Shown piece by piece: positions 1-6,384 of a stretch of 6,384 bases of DNA. Every line of letters begins with the position of its first letter. The stretch's first letter is position 1. The notes under the pieces are model-generated. The model saw only the letters and a list, made by a program, of their open reading frames with translations. It was not told where the DNA came from and made no database searches. The translations under genes and the position numbers were made by a program. This DNA comes from Verrucomicrobia bacterium UBA2970. GTDB lineage: Bacteria > Verrucomicrobiota > Verrucomicrobiia > Limisphaerales > AAA164-E04. The DNA lies in NCBI GenBank assembly GCA_002348345.1, contig DEAY01000445.1:3757-10140 (forward strand), written 5' to 3'.

Positions 1-276
1 CCTGGTGGGAGGCCTGGTGGCGGACCCGGCGGTGGGTTTGCGCAGCGAATTCTGGAATTCGATGAGAATGGTGATGGCAAGATCACCAAGGATGAACTTC
101 CTGAACGAATGGTTCGGATCCTGGATCGCGCCGACACCGACAAGGACGGTGCCCTAACCAAGGCTGAGATTGATGCGATGGCGCAAAACTTTGGCGGAGG
201 CTTTGGTGGTCGCGGCGGCAGCCGCGGGGGCCGAGATGGAGGAGGGCGTCCCCAGCGGCCCACCCGACCTCAATAG
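1..276 (+). CDS. EF-hand calcium-binding protein with Gly/Arg-rich tail (3' part only)
   Basis: This is the last 91 codons of a gene that begins left of the window; frame 1 is open from base 1 to a TAG at 274-276. The visible part starts with a Gly/Pro-rich linker (residues 1-12). Two canonical EF-hand loops follow: DENGDGKITKDE at residues 21-32, with Asp/Asn/Asp ligands at loop positions 1, 3 and 5, Gly at 6, Ile at 8 and Glu at 12, and DTDKDGALTKAE at residues 45-56 with the same pattern. The pair should bind two Ca2+ ions. The tail from residue 64 is low-complexity Gly/Arg (repeated GGR and RGG) ending in PTRPQ. EF-hand proteins with Gly-rich linkers are common as exported proteins in Planctomycetota and Verrucomicrobiota, but any signal peptide is outside the window. 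The partner or role is unknown. The family call is firm; the function is not. Confidence 0.88.
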   Translation, partial: PGGRPGGGPGGGFAQRILEFDENGDGKITKDELPERMVRILDRADTDKDGALTKAEIDAMAQNFGGGFGGRGGSRGGRDGGGRPQRPTRPQ

Positions 277-308
277 GGTCGCCAGAGGTTTCCCTTGGAC
301 GTTTCAGA

Positions 309-341
309 GCGCCGCAGTGTAGTCACTGCGGTGCTTTTTTT
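309..341 (+). terminator. Rho-independent terminator of the EF-hand gene
   Basis: An 11-bp stem is formed by GCGCCGCAGTG (309-319) and CACTGCGGTGC (324-334), closed by a TAGT tetraloop, with one G-T pair. Seven Ts follow directly (335-341). It lies 32 bases past the EF-hand stop codon and is oriented to stop plus-strand transcription. On the minus strand no T-tract follows the stem, so it should not end the converging esterase transcript efficiently. The rest of 277-448 shows no gene or recognisable signal. Confidence 0.9.
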
Positions 342-448
342 GCTGAGCGACAAGACAGGGGTGGTCGGTTGTGGTCCGAGCGATCGCAGTGGCCCAAGGA
401 CTGATGGTTGGTGAGCTGAACGGGGTGCTTACGGGGCCGAGAGGATCG

Positions 449-1390
449 TCATTTCGATGGAGCGACCCGGGCCAAATAATCTTCCACTCTCTGTGGGCCT
501 TCCAGGTAGCCGAGGGATTGAAGGAAGCGATCGGTTTCCTCCAACGTTTTTCGGAATGCGGCATTGTTGGATCGTCCGAAATTAAAGAATCCGTGCTTCG
601 CGTTTGGAAACGCCACGAGACGGGACCGACCCCCGTGGTTTAATTGCGCCTGTTGGAACGCTTGGGCGGTCCAGAACGGGATGGTTGTGTCCGCTTGTCC
701 ATGAAAAGCCCGGGTGGGTGGGGTCGCCGATTGAACAAAGTACCAAGGGGATAGATTCTTAGGAGCGGTTCCCATTCGAAGTCGAAGACTTTCCTCCCGG
801 GAGGCGTCCCATTGGGGATAACCTGGGGCCGCAGCCAGGAGAAGGGCAGGGTTGAACAAGACGAGTGCGTTCGGCTGGGAACCGATGGTCAGGTCTTCGT
901 TCAGCTCCCCCATTCCGGGGATCACTGCGGTGCAGGCTGCCAGGTGTCCTCCCGCAGATCCTCCGCTTGCGACAATCTGGTCAGGATCGACACCGAGCTC
1001 GCTCGCGTTTTCCCGAACCCATCTGATTGCTGATTTCGCGTCTTGAACGCTTTGGAGGGCCTTGCTCTGATGACGGGTTGAGACCCGGTAGTCGGCCGTG
1101 ATGCCGATCATTCCTCTCGATGCCAGATAACGGGAATGATGTTCGAACTGCCGGGGAGAGCCCGATCGCCAGCCGCCTCCGAAGAAAAAGACGATGGCCG
1201 GCTTCGGCGGCCCTGTGACGGGATCTTGCACTCCGTAAAGAAATAGGTTCAGGTGGGTGCTTCCAATGGTTTTATAGGTTCGGGACAGGGGCTTGGTCTC
1301 ATTTGCCTCGACGATCATCTGAGTGCTCATGCTGATGGCGGTAAGGCAAGAGAGAAGAATGCCAAGCGTTCGAATCCCGCAGAATGTCAT
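449..1390 (-). CDS. Secreted alpha/beta-hydrolase esterase (BD-FAE / HSL-like)
   Basis: A 313-residue serine hydrolase, probably acting on carboxyl esters (acetyl, feruloyl or small acyl esters) outside the cytoplasm. Residues 1 to about 29 look like a signal peptide: Arg7, then a hydrophobic core around LGILLSCLTAIS. Cys15 sits in a weak lipobox-like LLSC, so a lipoprotein is possible but not well supported. The fold markers appear in order: FFFGGGW at 68-74 (oxyanion-hole loop, Phe where HSL-type enzymes usually have His), GGSAGGH at 143-149 with nucleophile Ser145, HGQADTTIP at 230-238 with likely acid Asp234, and AKHGFF at 264-269 with catalytic His266. The triad is complete and the length is normal for the family. 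The ATG at 1390 is chosen because it precedes the signal peptide; no clear Shine-Dalgarno is seen upstream. It is divergent from the GNAT gene and converges on the EF-hand gene. No terminator was recognised after its stop. The exact substrate is unknown; a carbohydrate or aryl ester is inferred from related enzymes. Confidence 0.87.
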   Translation of the reverse strand: MTFCGIRTLGILLSCLTAISMSTQMIVEANETKPLSRTYKTIGSTHLNLFLYGVQDPVTGPPKPAIVFFFGGGWRSGSPRQFEHHSRYLASRGMIGITADYRVSTRHQSKALQSVQDAKSAIRWVRENASELGVDPDQIVASGGSAGGHLAACTAVIPGMGELNEDLTIGSQPNALVLFNPALLLAAAPGYPQWDASREESLRLRMGTAPKNLSPWYFVQSATPPTRAFHGQADTTIPFWTAQAFQQAQLNHGGRSRLVAFPNAKHGFFNFGRSNNAAFRKTLEETDRFLQSLGYLEGPQRVEDYLARVAPSK

Positions 1391-1503
1391 GATCGGAGTG
1401 TCTGAAAAACGAGACCAATGTGCGAGGTCAAACCACGGAGTCCCAGGATCATCGCCACGAGGAGTTTGAGTCGCATCCGGACCGTTGTCGTCGTGGATTG
1501 ATC

Positions 1504-2382
1504 ATGAGACGTTCCTTTGAGATTCGAACGTGCCGGGCTGATGATCTGTGGTCGGTGAATTGGCTGCGATCCCTTGCGGGCTGGAATCAATCGGCGTCCT
1601 TTTGGGCGATGCTGATGGGGGCCCCGTCTGCCGAATCATGGGTGGCGAGTTGGGGAGACGGTGTGGTTGGCTCCTCGGTCCTATGGCGTTACGGTTCCGA
1701 AATGGCCTGGATCGGCATGGTGATCGTTCATCCTGCCTATCGGCGGCTAGGGATTGCTCGGGCCTTGCTGAAACGGTGTCTGGACGTTTGCCAAGAGCGT
1801 GGCGTGGCCCGGATTGGCCTCGACGCAACGCCCGTGGGCCGTGAGCTTTATTCGGATTTGGGATTTGTGGAAACCGATGAGATCATTCGTCATGAACGGG
1901 CTGCCTTATGCGGGGGACTTCGAATCGAGGTGCCAGATGCATCGTTCGCGAGCCAGCGAGAATTTTCCGCGGTCCTTGACCATGCGGTTCTCGCCCTCGA
2001 TCGTAAGGCTTTCGGCGCCAATCGAAATCGCCTGATCGAGGGACTGTCAGGGGAGTGCCGTTTGTCCCTGGTGATGCGTGATCCTGTCTCCGGCGACCTA
2101 GGATACGGGATGGTCCGACGCGGCGCCGGACGTCTCTATCTGGGACCAGCCGTTTTCTCCAGGGCCGATCTGGGTCGGTTCGCCACACGGTTGCTGTTGG
2201 ATGAGTCGAGGCTAGAGCCTCTGATCTGGGACATCCCGTTGAAGAATGAAACGGCCCTGGATCTGGCCGGTGAGTGTGGATTTTTGGAATGCCGCCGCCT
2301 CCATCGAATGTGGCTGGGGGCGGACCGAAGCGTTTCTGTGTCTCCTAGGGTGTGGGCGATTGCGGATCCTGCGGTGGGATAA
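1504..2382 (+). CDS. Double-domain GNAT N-acetyltransferase (YitH-like, Acetyltransf_18 C-terminal domain)
   Basis: A 292-residue acetyl-CoA-dependent acyltransferase, probably cytosolic. The N-terminal GNAT domain (about residues 5-130) carries the acetyl-CoA-binding motif A: MVIVHPAYRRLGIARALL at 72-89, the (Q/R)xxGxG/A signature with Gly83 and Ala85. The motif B-like stretch ELYSDLGF (114-121) follows. The C-terminal half (about 155-292) matches the pattern of the second domain in YitH-type proteins: LDRKAFGANRNRLI (165-178), DLGYGMVRRG (198-207), LYLGPA (211-216), WDIPLKNETALDLAGECGF (242-260), RMWLG (268-272) and a closing VWAIADPAVG. The frame is open up to an ATG at 1420, but those extra 28 residues are polar, unlike GNAT sequence, and reach into the divergent promoter region, so 1504 is preferred. 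No strong Shine-Dalgarno precedes 1504. It is followed 12 bases later by the oxidoreductase gene and is probably cotranscribed with it. The substrate (amine or other nucleophile) cannot be predicted. Confidence 0.88.
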   Translation: MRRSFEIRTCRADDLWSVNWLRSLAGWNQSASFWAMLMGAPSAESWVASWGDGVVGSSVLWRYGSEMAWIGMVIVHPAYRRLGIARALLKRCLDVCQERGVARIGLDATPVGRELYSDLGFVETDEIIRHERAALCGGLRIEVPDASFASQREFSAVLDHAVLALDRKAFGANRNRLIEGLSGECRLSLVMRDPVSGDLGYGMVRRGAGRLYLGPAVFSRADLGRFATRLLLDESRLEPLIWDIPLKNETALDLAGECGFLECRRLHRMWLGADRSVSVSPRVWAIADPAVG

Positions 2383-2386
2383 GGAA
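2381..2386 (+). promoter_or_regulatory. Shine-Dalgarno of the oxidoreductase gene
   Basis: AAGGAA begins within the TAA stop of the GNAT gene and ends 8 bases before the ATG at 2395. It supports that start and suggests independent ribosome loading on a two-gene transcript. It is the clearest ribosome binding site in the window; the other starts lack one. Confidence 0.65.
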
Positions 2387-2394
2387 AACGTCAG

Positions 2395-4005
2395 ATGGAA
2401 CGCTGTGATGGGATCATATTGGGTGCGGGGCACAATGCGCTGGTGCTCCAGGCTTATCTTTGTCGGATGGGGCTTAAGGTGCTTGCCTTGGAACGTGCTT
2501 CCCAGCCAGGGGGGGGGCTCAACACGATCGAGAATCCGCGGGTCCCGGGGTGTCTCCATAATCTTCATTCCTTCTTTCATCGTGCGGTCACGCAGATGCG
2601 ATGGTACCGCGATCTCGAACTCGAATCGTATGGTGCCCGTTATGTGGAGCCTGACCTCAATGTCGCGTTGGTGACCTCCGAGGGGCGGACGCTTGAGTGG
2701 TGGCGAGATTTCGAGTTAACGGTCGAATCCTTCGCTGCCTTTTCGAGGCGCGACGCGGATCGCCTCCGCGACTGGAGGGATCGGTTTCGGCCGATCGTCG
2801 ATCAGATTCTCATTCCCGAGGCCCATTGTCCCCCGATGGATCCGGAGCGGCGACGTCAACTCCTGGAGCGGAGTTCACTGGGCAGACTCTTGTTGGAGAC
2901 GTCTTCCTTGTCACCCTTGGAATTCGTACGACGGGAGTTCGAGCACGAGACCGTTCAGGCTGGGTTGCTGTTTTTTAACGGGCTTCGCGAGGTGGACCTT
3001 CGACTCAAGGGCTTTGGGCATTCCATTCCGGCCTTGCTCGCCAGTTCAGGAAAGGCGCAGATGTGTCTCGGCGGATCGGCCCGCCTCGCCGAGGCGCTCG
3101 TCCGGGTGATCGAGGCTCATGGGGGGCAGGTGCGATGTGGCGTTTCGCCCCGGAGGATCGTCACCAAGCGTGGTCGAGCGGTTGGGGTCGAGTGTTCAAA
3201 TGGAGAGACCTTCGAGGGGGCGGGGTTTATCGTCTCTTCGCTCAATCCTCAGCAAACCTTTGTCGAGCTCTTGGCTCCGTCTCCGGATACCCGAGCGCTG
3301 CGTGAGCGGGCGGCTCGATACGAGTATAATCTGATTGCGCCGCTCATGGGGCTTCATCTCGTCTTGCGGGAAGCGCCTCATTGGTTGGCCTCACGGCAGC
3401 GCCCTGAGCTGAACCAAGCCTTCATGACAATCTTGGGGTTGGATCGCTTGTCCCAGTTCCCCGATCTGGTGGAGAGCCACGAGAAAGGTCAGCTTCCCGA
3501 TCCGATCGCCTGGGGGGCCGTGCCCTCGCGATTCGATCCCTCACAAGGGGGGGGGTATCATACCGCATTCCTTTGGGAGAAGGTTCCCTACCACTTGCGG
3601 GGGGACGCCGACCACTGGGATGAAATCGGAGCGGAGCGTGGGAACCGGCTCTTGGCGTTGTGGCGGCGCTTTGCGCCCAATCTGGACGAGGGGAATATCG
3701 TGGATCAATTTGTCGTGACTCCCCGCGACACCGTCCGGGCGCTTCCGAATATGCGGGATGGGGATCTGCTCGTGGGATCATTCGCCCATGGACAGGTGGG
3801 TCGGCACCGGCCCTTCTATGAGGCGGGGCGCTATCGGACGCCCCTTGAGGGACTCTATTTGTGCGGGGGAGCCACGCACCCCGGGGGCAACATCACCGGA
3901 TTGCCGGGATACAACGCAGCGCTGGTCATTGCCAATGATCTGCACCGGAATCCGTGGTGGGAGAGTGACGATCTGGAGGCCAGATGGGCCTCCCTTCCCG
4001 CTTGA
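2395..4005 (+). CDS. FAD-dependent oxidoreductase, phytoene-desaturase-like (CrtI / PYROXD2 superfamily)
   Basis: A 536-residue flavoprotein predicted to oxidise, desaturate or isomerise a hydrophobic or amine substrate using FAD. The N-terminal Rossmann dinucleotide-binding unit is clear: IILGAGHNALVLQAYL at 7-22, acidic Glu33 at the end of the second strand (KVLALERA) for the ribose, then PGGGLN at 38-43. The family norm is GAGHNGL; here the third Gly is Ala15. A second family block is LGGSARLAEALVRVIEAHGG at 225-244, followed by the strand that carries V(x)RIV. The C-terminal FAD-contacting block is LYLCGGATHPGGNITGLPGYNAA at 487-509, typical of CrtI-like proteins. There is no signal peptide or obvious membrane segment. 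The length fits the family (about 500-540). It lies 12 bases after the GNAT gene with AAGGA as ribosome site, so an operon is likely. The neighbourhood holds no carotenoid synthase, so a true carotenoid desaturase role is not supported; the closest description is an uncharacterised 'NAD(P)/FAD-dependent oxidoreductase'. Two nine-G runs lie in the gene. Confidence 0.87.
   Translation: MERCDGIILGAGHNALVLQAYLCRMGLKVLALERASQPGGGLNTIENPRVPGCLHNLHSFFHRAVTQMRWYRDLELESYGARYVEPDLNVALVTSEGRTLEWWRDFELTVESFAAFSRRDADRLRDWRDRFRPIVDQILIPEAHCPPMDPERRRQLLERSSLGRLLLETSSLSPLEFVRREFEHETVQAGLLFFNGLREVDLRLKGFGHSIPALLASSGKAQMCLGGSARLAEALVRVIEAHGGQVRCGVSPRRIVTKRGRAVGVECSNGETFEGAGFIVSSLNPQQTFVELLAPSPDTRALRERAARYEYNLIAPLMGLHLVLREAPHWLASRQRPELNQAFMTILGLDRLSQFPDLVESHEKGQLPDPIAWGAVPSRFDPSQGGGYHTAFLWEKVPYHLRGDADHWDEIGAERGNRLLALWRRFAPNLDEGNIVDQFVVTPRDTVRALPNMRDGDLLVGSFAHGQVGRHRPFYEAGRYRTPLEGLYLCGGATHPGGNITGLPGYNAALVIANDLHRNPWWESDDLEARWASLPA
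2509..2517 (+). repeat. G9 homopolymer in the FAD-binding motif
   Basis: Nine consecutive Gs encode Gly39-Gly41 of the oxidoreductase as GGG GGG GGG. Loss of one G would move translation into a frame ending at the TGA at 2672-2674, giving a product of about 90 residues. This is directly visible; whether it slips in vivo is unknown. Confidence 0.95.
3547..3555 (+). repeat. Second G9 homopolymer in the oxidoreductase gene
   Basis: Nine consecutive Gs encode Gly385-Gly387 (context SQGGGYH), again all with GGG codons. The surrounding gene also uses GGG for glycine often, so codon bias alone could produce it. Confidence 0.95.
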
Positions 4006-4030
4006 GCTCTCCACGAGGCCGGGGTCCGGG

Positions 4031-6384
4031 CTAGCGATCCTCAACGAGTCGGAAGAACTGGTTTTTCTGGTTGCGGCTGAAGCGATGAGGGCTCGAGCCT
4101 TCAAAGACATCCCACGGTCCGTCCAGATGGGTGGTGTGCTCAAGCCGGTAGTCCGTTCGGTGGTTGGGCCACTCAAGAACGGCCTCGCCGCCGTCCCATT
4201 GCAGGGAGAGGGTGGGGGGCTCGAGTCGCGGCGTGAGGAATTGGTTGAGGTAACGATGCCGACTGGTCACATGCCTCATCAGCTTGGTGACGGCGTTGGA
4301 ACCCAATCCACGGATGTGGGCGGCCTCTTCGATCAAGGGGCGAAGGGCGTCGGGGGAATGGACCGTCTGGTTCAACTGATGGAAGCGTTCGAGAAACTCA
4401 GTTTCGTAGGCGATAAAGAATGAATCCTTGATCCTGTTCCACCATCGGCTGCGGTTGCCGACATTACCATGCCGGGCTTCGTCGACGCCTCGGAACGGGT
4501 TGGCATTGGTCTCCCCGAAGGCTCCTCCGAGGGTATTGTCCATGTCCCAGGGAAACAGGCACCACTTGCCGTCCTCCGCTTTTTTGTAGAGATAGTGATT
4601 TTGAAACATGTCGTCGAATGTGCCGACGTAGTTGATCGTGCAAATGTAGCGGAGCGTGCGGTCGATATCAAAGTGGTTGGCGAGCCACGCGCGGAGTGCC
4701 TCCCGCCCTTGGCCTCTGGCTTGATGGAGCCCTTCGATCATGGCTTGGGGATCGTCTTCCTTTCCATCGAAGGGATCATTCTTCCAGCCATGGGTTTTCC
4801 GGTTGTAAGTGTGTTCATAGCGCTCTTGTTCGGTTGATCCGTTACGCGAACCGCGAATCAAACGCGCATCTCCCCAACTCCAGGGGCCTTCGTTGCCGGT
4901 GAAGCCTTGCGACTTGAAGAGGTCGCCGACGTCATCGAACCAGCGGGCGACGAGATCACGTCCGGGGCGTTCGATTTGGAAGGCGTCTCGGTTATAGTCA
5001 CAGCCGTTGATTCTCAAGTTCGCCCAACTGGTTCGCGGCGCGGGAACCCCGGCCTGCTCGAACATCTTGAATGAAATGTGTTGGGGCCAGCCGGACTGCT
5101 TTTGAAGAAGGATGACGTCCATGCCGTTGTGATTGCGATGCGATGGGAAATCGATGCGCCAACTCCGCACCTGTGCGGAACCGGATTGGTGGGAGGCGCA
5201 GGCGAAATCAATCGTGCCTCCGTTCTTGCGGTTCCATCGACTCCCTTGATGCCGGACCGAAACGTCATGCACGACGCCCTCGGCCACGAAGACGGCCGGA
5301 ACTTCATCGTTCCAACGAGGATTGGCACGTCCCCGCGAGACCCGCCCCGGTTGGGTGGCCTGGTGCAGGGCCCGCCAATTCCGTGAGGAGATGAAGAGAT
5401 GGTAGTTGTTGGGGAGATTGGAATCGGTCTGGGGATCCACAAAGTAGGCGTGCCATGCAAAGGCGTCGCGCTCCGGGGATGGAGAGGTTCGTGAAGACAG
5501 CGGTTGCTGGACCTCGAGGCGGTAACGCACGATGGCGTTGGCTGGCATTGAGGGGAGCGTGGTGCTCCAGCGACCATCCCTGGGGGTTTGATCCCCCACG
5601 GTCCCGGTATCGTTCAGGTCGGTTTTGAAGTGCGGTTCCCCGGTATCCTCCGGATCGTCGATCCAGTATTCTACTGAAACCGAATTGGGTTGCTCATTAG
5701 AGAACTCGGCAAAGAGGATCGGTTCGGTGGATGCGGTGACCCGTGCGGGGATGGTTCCCGTCGAGCGCACGAGAGGGGGGGCGAGACAGGGCGAACCGAC
5801 TGCCGCTTCGGTGCCCGGGTTGGGCGTCTTGGCGATCCTCCAGTTTCCGGGATCGTCACCCGGCCCCTCCAGGCAGATTCGTTGGAGGGAGACATCGTCC
5901 GTCCCCAGGCCGCCGTCGGCCAGGGAAGGCCAGGGAAAGCCGTCATCGTAGCGAACGCGATCGGCCAGGCGGCCATCTTGGCGAACGACTATGATTTCAC
6001 CCCCGCCGTTCGGGAGCCCTTTGAGGTAGGGACCGAGAATCCGATCCCGATTCAGCGGCGTCCGGTCTTGGAACGATGAGGGATTCCAGGTCAGTAAAAG
6101 GCTCTCTCCGGGGCCCAGCGAGGGGGCGTTCTGAATCAGATAAAACAGGTCCCCGGCAATCACCCAACCTTCCAATGATTCGGGTGCCGTGCCGATGTTG
6201 GTCAGTTCGACAAATTCGTTGTTGCGATCATCCTCCGTTCTCGGGGCCGGGTGGTAGAGGATTTCTGAAATTCGAATACTCGATTCACCCAACGGATCAC
6301 AGGATTCGATCCGGCTCGGCTGCCCGGGTGAGGGTTGATGAAGCGGCGAGGCGGACCATGAGTCGGGTTGGTCAAACCCACCTT
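4031..6384 (-). CDS. Lamin-tail domain plus CotH-kinase-family secreted protein (5' end outside window)
   Basis: 783 residues are visible, ending at a TAG (4031-4033). Numbering here starts at the first full codon (6380-6382). Residues 1-30 are a Pro/Ser-rich linker. A lamin-tail (LTD) beta-sandwich follows at about 36-190 (IRISEILYHP, NEFVELTNIG, LEGWVI, WRIAKTPNPGT). Next is an Ig-like segment, about 205-295 (VEYWIDDPEDTGEP, NDTGTVGDQTPRDGRW, VRYRLEV). The CotH domain spans about 325-715: VSVRHQGS (375-382), RSWRIDF (406-412), FDDMFQNHYLYK (589-600) and the hallmark LFPWDMDNTLGG (609-620) with Asp613 and Asp615, likely metal ligands of the atypical kinase fold. A C-terminal module (about 720-783) has LEWPNHRTDYRLEHT and ends in QFFRLVEDR, a style frequent in Verrucomicrobiota. 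The first in-frame candidate start inside the window is a TTG at 6292, but the frame is open to the edge, so the real start is upstream. Family members are exported; bacterial CotH phosphorylates secreted proteins in Bacillus spores. Kinase activity here is inferred. It converges on the oxidoreductase gene with a 25-base gap. Confidence 0.88.
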   Translation of the reverse strand, partial: GGFDQPDSWSASPLHQPSPGQPSRIESCDPLGESSIRISEILYHPAPRTEDDRNNEFVELTNIGTAPESLEGWVIAGDLFYLIQNAPSLGPGESLLLTWNPSSFQDRTPLNRDRILGPYLKGLPNGGGEIIVVRQDGRLADRVRYDDGFPWPSLADGGLGTDDVSLQRICLEGPGDDPGNWRIAKTPNPGTEAAVGSPCLAPPLVRSTGTIPARVTASTEPILFAEFSNEQPNSVSVEYWIDDPEDTGEPHFKTDLNDTGTVGDQTPRDGRWSTTLPSMPANAIVRYRLEVQQPLSSRTSPSPERDAFAWHAYFVDPQTDSNLPNNYHLFISSRNWRALHQATQPGRVSRGRANPRWNDEVPAVFVAEGVVHDVSVRHQGSRWNRKNGGTIDFACASHQSGSAQVRSWRIDFPSHRNHNGMDVILLQKQSGWPQHISFKMFEQAGVPAPRTSWANLRINGCDYNRDAFQIERPGRDLVARWFDDVGDLFKSQGFTGNEGPWSWGDARLIRGSRNGSTEQERYEHTYNRKTHGWKNDPFDGKEDDPQAMIEGLHQARGQGREALRAWLANHFDIDRTLRYICTINYVGTFDDMFQNHYLYKKAEDGKWCLFPWDMDNTLGGAFGETNANPFRGVDEARHGNVGNRSRWWNRIKDSFFIAYETEFLERFHQLNQTVHSPDALRPLIEEAAHIRGLGSNAVTKLMRHVTSRHRYLNQFLTPRLEPPTLSLQWDGGEAVLEWPNHRTDYRLEHTTHLDGPWDVFEGSSPHRFSRNQKNQFFRLVEDR

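Noticed and set aside
46..61. Near-perfect palindrome with two GAATTC sites two bases apart
   Set aside because: It lies in the EF-hand coding sequence (encoding R-I-L-E-F-D), has no T-tract or operator context, and is best explained by the codons.
380..387. GCGATCGC palindrome between the converging EF-hand and esterase genes
   Set aside because: Eight bases, no loop and no T-run on either strand, so it is not a terminator; such octamers also occur by chance or as methylation sites.
371..643. 90-codon plus-strand ORF opposite the esterase 3' end
   Set aside because: It overlaps the well-supported esterase on the other strand, has no family features and no ribosome site; it is a shadow frame in GC-rich DNA.
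1420..1503. Upstream ATG extending the GNAT protein by 28 residues
   Set aside because: The extension is polar and charged, unlike GNAT N-termini, and it would occupy most of the divergent promoter gap. The ATG at 1504 gives a natural GNAT beginning (RRSFEIRTCRADD).
2395..4005. Calling the oxidoreductase a carotenoid phytoene desaturase (crtI)
   Set aside because: Only superfamily motifs are present; there is no phytoene synthase or other carotenoid gene nearby, and the GAGHN form is shared by many uncharacterised FAD oxidoreductases.
4018..4031. Small GC hairpin (CCGG-GGT-CCGG) between the convergent genes
   Set aside because: Only a 4-bp stem and no T-tract on either side, so it cannot be supported as an intrinsic terminator.
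5014..5577. 187-codon minus-strand ORF in a second frame of the CotH gene
   Set aside because: Its composition (Pro, Arg and Ser-rich) is typical of an out-of-frame reading, and the CotH frame there has clear domain motifs.

Overview
The window is a GC-rich stretch with four long genes, one of them cut by an edge, plus the tail of a fifth gene at the left edge. The gene content points to Verrucomicrobiota, with Planctomycetota a second possibility. The clues are a lamin-tail plus CotH-kinase secreted protein ending in a 'FFRL' C-terminal module, a secreted esterase of the 'FFFGGGW' type, and an EF-hand protein with a Gly/Arg-rich tail. This taxonomic call is an inference from protein style, because no rRNA or other marker is present.

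Layout. Bases 1-276 hold the 3' end of a plus-strand EF-hand protein, followed by a strong intrinsic terminator (309-341). Bases 449-1390 (minus) encode a secreted alpha/beta-hydrolase esterase that converges on the EF-hand gene. A 113-base divergent gap (1391-1503) separates it from a plus-strand two-gene unit: a double-domain GNAT acetyltransferase (1504-2382), then 12 bases later with its own Shine-Dalgarno, an FAD-dependent oxidoreductase of the phytoene-desaturase-like superfamily (2395-4005). Converging on this with a 25-base gap is a large minus-strand lamin-tail/CotH protein (4031 to beyond 6384). Its reading frame stays open to the right edge, so its true start lies outside the window.

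Function. The EF-hand, esterase and CotH proteins look like exported or cell-surface proteins. The GNAT and oxidoreductase are probably cytoplasmic and cotranscribed, and may act on one small-molecule pathway, but their substrates cannot be read from the sequence. I see no mobile element, CRISPR array, tRNA or rRNA, and no stretch over 300 bases without a gene. No clearly new system is evident. The points most worth a second look are the GNAT/oxidoreductase pair, two nine-G tracts inside the oxidoreductase gene, and the open 5' end of the CotH gene.
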